The notes below the pieces were generated by a model that was not told where the DNA came from, made no database searches, and saw nothing but the letters and a program-made list of their open reading frames with translations. A stretch of DNA of 64,000 nt from Andrena cerasifolii. Lineage: Eukaryota > Arthropoda > Insecta > Hymenoptera > Andrenidae. Below are positions 57,801-64,000 of this stretch, piece by piece; the first letter of the stretch is position 1; every line of letters begins with the position of its first letter. The stretch is taken from positions 4,650,001 to 4,714,000 of the forward strand of contig NC_135124.1 in the NCBI RefSeq assembly GCF_050908995.1, given 5' to 3'. The translations under genes were made by a program, and so were the position numbers.

Positions 57801-60800
57801 TGCCCGCGTACAATGTTGCCGCGTCTGGCATACGGCACCGCTGCGAGCCCAGGAGCGTACGCAGCTCGTGCGCGGCCCGAGCCGCCTCACGGATTCGTCG
57901 CGTGTTTCGCGATTTGCAACGCTTGCGCTCGCGCGGCTAATTGAATTGCTCCGACAAGAAAGAATGAATCGTCCGCGACCGCTTCGAACCTCCGAACGCG
58001 TCGAGCCTGTGCATTAACGCCTGCGAATAGGCGTATTTGAACAGACGGAGTGTACCACCTCAACTGTGCGGGTAGATGCAAGGTATATAGCAATATTGCT
58101 GCGTACAATTGGTCAAGGAATGAAGAAGGAATAATTCGCCTGTCGAATAATTGCTTAACCAATCGAGCTAGACTATTAATCGTTAATAGACACAAATTTC
58201 AGCATCGAAACGGCTAAGCGTCTACTGAAAGACGAATGTCGCCTACACTTATCGATGGAGAAATTTAATCATTAGATACACACGCTTTGGTTCCTGGGAT
58301 TCGTTGTGTAAGTACCGCAGCACTCACGTCCACCGGTGCGAGAATCCTTTGTGGACGCGGTCCTTCTGTGCTTGATCGCTTCCCAAGGCGGAACTGGGCA
58401 GACTCGTGGGCGAACGGGTAACGGTTAAATTCATTTACATTTTCCAGCAACAATGCATTCGATCTTGACACTAGCATCGAGATGAGAGAGGAGAGGAGAG
58501 GCAGAGAGCGCGAGAGAAAGAGAGTGAGCGCAGATAAGGAGATTAACAGACGGACGGTAGTTACACCAGTGTGCATCTCAACATTTCTGGACCGTCCGGT
58601 GTGGTGTTGCTGGCACACGAGCTCGGCTACGTGGGCGTCGCCACTTCGTTACAGTTTATCGGAACACGAAACCACGTTACTTGACTCGATAAATAAATCC
58701 AAGGTTTATTTGGGCTCGTCGATAAAGCGACCGAAACGCGACCGACTGACGCACGGGGCACCTTGCATCGTTACGTGCTCTCCTTGCCGCTGCCTTGGAA
58801 GACAATGGGCGCACACCCTCGCGGATTCGGTGTAGCAGGCACTGAGAGAACGGTACGCGTACAGTCCACAACTTTACGGAAGCAACGAACGAGGCAATTG
58901 ATGTCAACGAAGAGATCTACAGAAGGCAAAGACACTAAAATGCTCCGACCAACTAATCCCCTTTTGTAGGCATTCGGCGGTTTGGGAACGGCCCATTGTG
59001 CGATTGGCACATAGGTGGCGCCCCGTTTGGCACGGGTATTTGTAAAGTTCGGAAACGAGTAGCATCGTGGAGTCAACGTTGGGGGAAATGGTAACGTGGC
59101 TGACCAGTACCCAGAGGACCCACAGACTTGGGTTCCAGTCCCATCGCCCGAGGCTCTCCTGTTCAGCCACAATTTAACGTTCAGGCGTGCTTCGCGCGAG
59201 CCCGTAAGTCATTGTTCATTGTACTTGGGATTCATCGGAATCTTATCAACTCTGTGCTTCCCCAGTTCCATGATTCCTTTGGACGTAGATACCAGAAACG
59301 GCACGAAACAACGCTCACACACAGCTGACCGATTTCGCTCACGAAAGGCAACCTGATTCCTGCCATACTATCCATCCTTCAACCTCGCTAAAACGCCACT
59401 CAACAATATGGAATACTTGCTTGAAACCTAGCCGCTTCTAAATTGTGTCACCAACGCTATTATGGAAGCTCTCTGTGATATTTGTGACTGAATGATGTTC
59501 CTCACACTCAGCCTGCTACCCCTGAGCACTGAAACACTTCCACACCTAACCTCGTCATACAGATTTCAATCGATTTGACGAGCGCTCGCGCGAGTAAGTA
59601 GCCCAGTGTTTAGTTTGTGAGGAGACTTAAGTTCGTCATGCTCGAGTGGCGTCACAATGCATGCGACGCGTAATCGTTCAACGCGACGTGGGATCTACGT
59701 GGGCGCGTGTACTAGGAGCCTCCTCCCGCGGGTTTGTTTTGGAATACGAGAGAAACGCATCGGCGGCAGGGAGAGCGCACTGAAAACAGCGCGCGCTCGC
59801 CTCGTGCCGGATATCCCTCCTGGGACTGTAAGCTTGGCGGGGCACTGAAAGCGGAGCAACTAAATGAGTGCTTTCCACGCTACTGGATGATGGATGAATA
59901 CCTACACGTTTGCCGCCGTCGCTAGATAAGGAGACGAATGATTGCTATACGTGCCTGGTTTGCTCTAAACGCGCGCCGAGGGAGTTGCTGCTGCTCTCTC
60001 GCGCTGAGGCGCGCGGTTGCTGGCGCTGCTGCAGTTGCCTCAGCAGTGTGCTGCGGCAACGAGAGCTTAGTTGCCATGTGTTCCTCCTGCCTCCATGCGA
60101 CCGGTGTCTGGCAGCCGGTAGTAGCCGGTGTCATTGTTACCACTTATCGCAAAAACTGATCCGACGCGGCTCCAAGCCACACGAGTTGGCCCGTGGAATA
60201 TGTTAGCATAGTCGTTTAAGGGATACAAATGGCCGCCTTGCAGACGAGAATCCCCGGTCTCGGTGATCTCGATGCGAGCATTAATACAGGGTGTGCCTTT
60301 GTCGGAGGTAGCGAGTTTCTCGCTCAACATCTGAGGGAGCCTGGAGAAAATGCTTTCAACTGTTTTCAGAACGGCAACCGTGGAGCCTCGCTAATTCACT
60401 GTGCCGTCATCAGTCTTATACTCTCATTGTAGGACCTGATGCGGTGATACTCCAAGCGCGGAATGATGGAGATGCGACTAATTTGCAAGTACCTACAGCG
60501 GTGTTCCGATGTGAGCACGTCGCTCGGGGGACAAGGCGGTCTCTTAACGAATGAGTACGCTTATTCGGCTCGCCTTTCGTCTTTGCCTTTCAGTAATCTG
60601 ACGCCGTCGCTATCTCGAACGAAATTTATGGCTTGTCGTGGTCGCGTGCCCTCTCGCTCACTCTCAGGCTGTCGCACTCGCTGCGGCGACTACAGAAGTA
60701 GCGGGGATAGGACTGCTCTCTTAACGGAACGAAGGACCCGTGCTCTTAACGGGGATGAATTAAAGGAAGAATTTGACTAACCCGAAGATGGTGTTGTGAT

Positions 60801-63800
60801 TATTGGTTAATGCTGACGAGCATCTGTACTCATCCTGTGCTGTTATCGAGTATACAAATTTAAGATTTGTGACTGAAGAGGGTGGTAGGGCTTTTTTTAC
60901 CGTGCTAATGATCGAGTGATACGTCTAGTTACGCTTGAATGCCGGCTTCGGGAGAAAGGGCGCCACGAAAACCGTTCGGCGAAGGTTTAGTTGGGACGTG
61001 TTCGGCGACGAAGAAAATACAATATTTATGTTGGTGCTGCACGCCAGTGGGTCTCGGTATTTAAGTTGTGTAAATCCAATATAAACGCCAAACCTGTAAT
61101 AAATAACCTCTCGGCTACCCGAGGGGGGATCCGGGCCACGCTGGAAGAAAAGACATGGTATAAAGCGGAGAAAGAAGGGCAGAAACGCGAAGGGAGCAGG
61201 AGAGAAAAGGAGAAATGACGGGTAAAGGTTATATTATACCTGCCTTGGGGCCTTTAGTCTTCGCCTTCGAGAACGAGATGAGAAAGCATCGGTTCTCTCC
61301 TGCGAAGTCGAAGGGAACGAGAGGGAACGATAAAAGTAGGAGGAACGAAAGGTATCCTCGAAAAAGAGGGCGGAGGAGTTTTGACCCATCGCTAACGGGA
61401 CCCTTCTTCGCTTCTTTCTCCCCTATAACGCGAATCCCTCGATCCTCGGCCCAAATAATAGTGTTCCACCAGTGGGGCCCACATGAAAACGAGACACCTA
61501 CGCTTCTCCGCTTCGACTCTCGGCACCGCTCTTGCCTTTGCGATCCCCTTGCACCGCTGTCGACTACTCCAGTTTCTGTTGTTACGCAATATTAAATCGC
61601 AGAACAGGTGCCGCTCCTAGACAAGGTCGACGTCAGTCAGTCGAGGAACTAGGGTGGCGACAAGAGGATTGTTTTAAAAAAAAAATGAGGACGATACAGC
61701 TCGACGATTGCTCATACTGTTCAGCCGGGAGGAGGGATCGCGATACAGGTTACAGAATCAAGGAGGAACCTTCGGAAGCATTTCTAGCTGTGACGAATGG
61801 ACCTCTTTCCAGGCGACGCAACACCACTGTGATTTTCGATGATTTCTCCAATTACCGTTTTCGTCACAATCTCAGCTCATGTTTCCGAGAGATACTTAAG
61901 CATTAGTTCCACGACCGAGTGTCCAGTTAGACAATGAATCACTTAACGTACCGTTATGCGCGTTTCGATGAAATTGTACCTGGACCTCCACAAAAGAGTC
62001 CCAGCGTCCCCCCTCATTACCAACTCAAGCGTATCCTAGCATATCTCTGAAGATCTGCCGAGGTTTCGTCCCGCAGCTTTCGATATCGATCGCACAACCT
62101 TGGCTCGTATACCGTTTGCATCGCTCCTGCCAATGGTAACCTTGCTTTCAGTGCTCGTGAACCGATTTCGCAATTTCGAGTCACGAGCAACACAGTTCGC
62201 CAGCGATAGAAGCACGCCGATCCGCCAGGCTGATCGCGAACCGAATCCTACGCATTACCACTAGGCGCGCCGAAGTTCAGATCTTTAGATTCCCTTCGGG
62301 GAATCACAGGAGCGGGTTGTAACCAGCGAAACGTGATTACTTGAAAGTGTATTCAGCAGCTACAACAATGGCCTCTCCCTGCATCTCTGACCTGAAACAC
62401 GAAGTGCCCCTTTGGACCTAGGTAACAGTCACCAGCGGTGACCAAATAGCTAACAAGTTCTTTTCTCGGTTAAGCTGATTATAAAACGCGTTCCACGTTG
62501 GCTGCGTCTAGCCTGATCTACGCGGTGGATTTTCCCAACCTGTAGGGCTGTCTACGGTCTTCGAACTCGAACCAGACAGAGTTGGCCACGAAGCAGTCCT
62601 TCTTGGATTCGAAGTGGACCTCTTGAAATTTAACAATCATACGGCTCTGGACTGGAGATTGAACTTGTAATTGCGCTCGAGGTATAAGTGGACGCGATAT
62701 AATTGAGCCCTACAAAAGTGTCTTTGTTGCATCGAAAGATCGGCCGCTTTTTCTTGCCTCCATTATAGATACGTATTCACCGACAGCTCGTTTTTATTCC
62801 ATGTTTAGAGATATCCGCCGCTTTTCATCCAGCGTAATCTGCATCAAAAGGCCGCGTGCTCGATCAAAGATAATGAGGGAGCCGAGTCTACTTCGTTAAA
62901 ACGGGACTTATCGCTGGCAGAACTGTAAATTTGCGTACTTTCTTTGCCAGGCGATTTAACGAAACTGAGAGGGAACCAGGCTCTCGATACATGTTAATCG
63001 ACTGTATCAAAGCCGCTCGGGAGCGCGCGAACTTTCCGAATTCGCTGTGCGCTCGTCTTCTAATTGGAGGGGAAAAATCGGCGGCCGGTAAGGTTTTAGT
63101 AACAAGGCGACTGTTCAAGGTTAACGGCAGAGTGGCATCGTTTTTACTCAGCGGACAGCGAAAGGCAATTGTGTTCGCACGTCTATCCAGCCGTTTCGAA
63201 GTTCACTGCCTTTCTACCACTGATACACAAGGTAGGGCCTTTAGCGGAGGAACTACTGCCGCTGGTAATTACCCATCGTAAATCGTGGCGTTCACCGAGG
63301 TCGCTCCCTCGAGTAACAAGGCGGTCAACTTTGAAGACAACGCCGGAGGAGCTGAACTCGGTTACGGCGGCCGCGATTCGGAAGAGCAGCCGCATGAAAT
63401 AAGAGGCGCGATGCTCAACCGATTGGCGCATCGGAACAGACATTCGTCTTCAGTAATGTATTGCAAACAAGTTCTCATAATACTCAGCTGTCTGGCACCC
63501 ACGATAACGGGTTGGTTTTTTTTTATTTTTTTTTTAGGAAAGTTGGTTTTGAAGATAAAATGAAGGGGAAGGGGGGGAAGCAGGGTATGCAATTTATGGC
63601 ATATTTTGTTGCTGGCAACTGGGACTACGGAACTGTCGTATCACAAAGGGTTATGAAGTTCCAAAACTCCTGTAGGATAACGCTAGCGATTTAGTATACC
63701 TACTGGTTAAAAAGAGCAAATGCCCACTCTGCACTGGAGCAAAATACGAAATATCCCCACTCTTTGCTTAAGCACAAGTTTCTGTCGTCAAGGTAAAACA

Positions 63801-64000
63801 AGAAATTATTTAAGAAGACAATTATATATAAAAAGAAATAAATGTTTCTTTACTGGTGGAGTAGAGTATTATAACTTAATTTTCTCGATAAAGCTGTTTT
63901 GTGGCATTCCCTACTTTTCCCCTTATCCTTCATTTATGATCGACGAAATCCTATGTAAAAATATCGCGGGGGCAAAGAAGTGGCTAATGAAAGAAGTCGC
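54898..64000. other. Gene-poor GC-rich flank, no recognised gene
   Basis: CpG-rich, especially 55.2-58.0 kb and 59.6-61.5 kb. The largest frame (57008-57940, 310 codons, plus) changes from charged low-complexity to Ser/Arg/Phe-rich sequence, overlaps several antisense frames and has no domain, so it is not called. TATATAAAAC near 55344 is a bare TATA-like word. I found no paired termini or tandem arrays in this stretch. Confidence 0.4.
59081..59150 (+). ncRNA. tRNA-like Pol III motif, possibly a SINE or tRNA relic
   Basis: TGGCTGACCAGT (59097) resembles a box A, and GGTTCCAGTCC (59131-59141) is one or two changes from the box B consensus GGTTCGANTCC, at a tRNA-like spacing. TGGG-TTCCAGT-CCCA can form a four-pair T arm with a seven-base loop. 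The acceptor stem does not close convincingly and the anticodon arm is poor, so an active tRNA gene is unlikely. Confidence 0.2.

Noticed and set aside
57008..57940. 310-codon plus-strand open frame
   Set aside because: Low-complexity charged then Ser/Arg/Phe-rich sequence in GC-rich DNA, with overlapping antisense frames and no recognisable domain or start context.

Overview
The window looks like a 64 kb stretch of eukaryotic nuclear DNA, most likely from an insect and perhaps a hymenopteran such as an ant. That taxonomic guess is an inference. It rests on the mix of AT-rich DNA with CpG-rich islands full of GA/CT-rich simple sequence, the density of small DNA-transposon relics, and the absence of compact operon-like coding. 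No bacterial or organellar gene content is visible. I recognise no host protein-coding gene. Long open frames in the GC-rich islands (for example near 10.2, 14.3, 20.4, 40 and 57 kb) are low-complexity and overlap on both strands, and I do not call them genes. One weak candidate exon with good splice signals lies at 17507-17654.

What can be supported is a dense collection of class II transposable elements. The left edge (1-1487) is a decayed Tc1-like element with ~115 bp inverted repeats and a broken DD34E transposase. At 32864-35602 there is an apparently complete TTAA-flanked element with matching GGGGGG-starting termini and one uninterrupted 576-codon transposase of the Mutator-like/Kolobok-like type. 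It is the only convincing intact gene in the window.

Region by region: 0-5.4 kb holds the Tc1 relic and three hairpin elements. Between 8.3 and 9.3 kb is a TATA/Inr-like motif followed by an 11-unit minisatellite with a hairpin core. At 12.3-13.0 kb are two hAT-type MITEs with perfect 8 bp target duplications. From 17.5 to 19.4 kb come the candidate exon, a TTAT-flanked MITE and an 804 bp hAT-type element with a perfect 8 bp duplication. From 22.5 to 29.2 kb there are several MITEs and fold-backs. The 29.3-32.8 kb stretch is a GC-rich island. The complete TTAA element follows. From 41.1 to 44.1 kb is a MITE cluster that includes three TTAA-flanked elements placed end to end, sharing their TTAA sites. 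From 45.9 to 54.9 kb is a second cluster: a piggyBac-like MITE, four members of one fold-back family, a near-perfect inverted dimer, an element made of mirrored tandem repeats, and a 930 bp TTAA element. The last 9 kb contains no element I can define apart from a weak tRNA-like Pol III motif.

About ten elements show TTAA, or a one-base variant of it, at their ends, and several begin with TTAAGGGG/TTAAGGAG like the complete transposon. The simplest working picture is that a Kolobok-like transposase of this kind could have mobilised part of the surrounding MITE population. That link is an inference from the shared termini and is untested.
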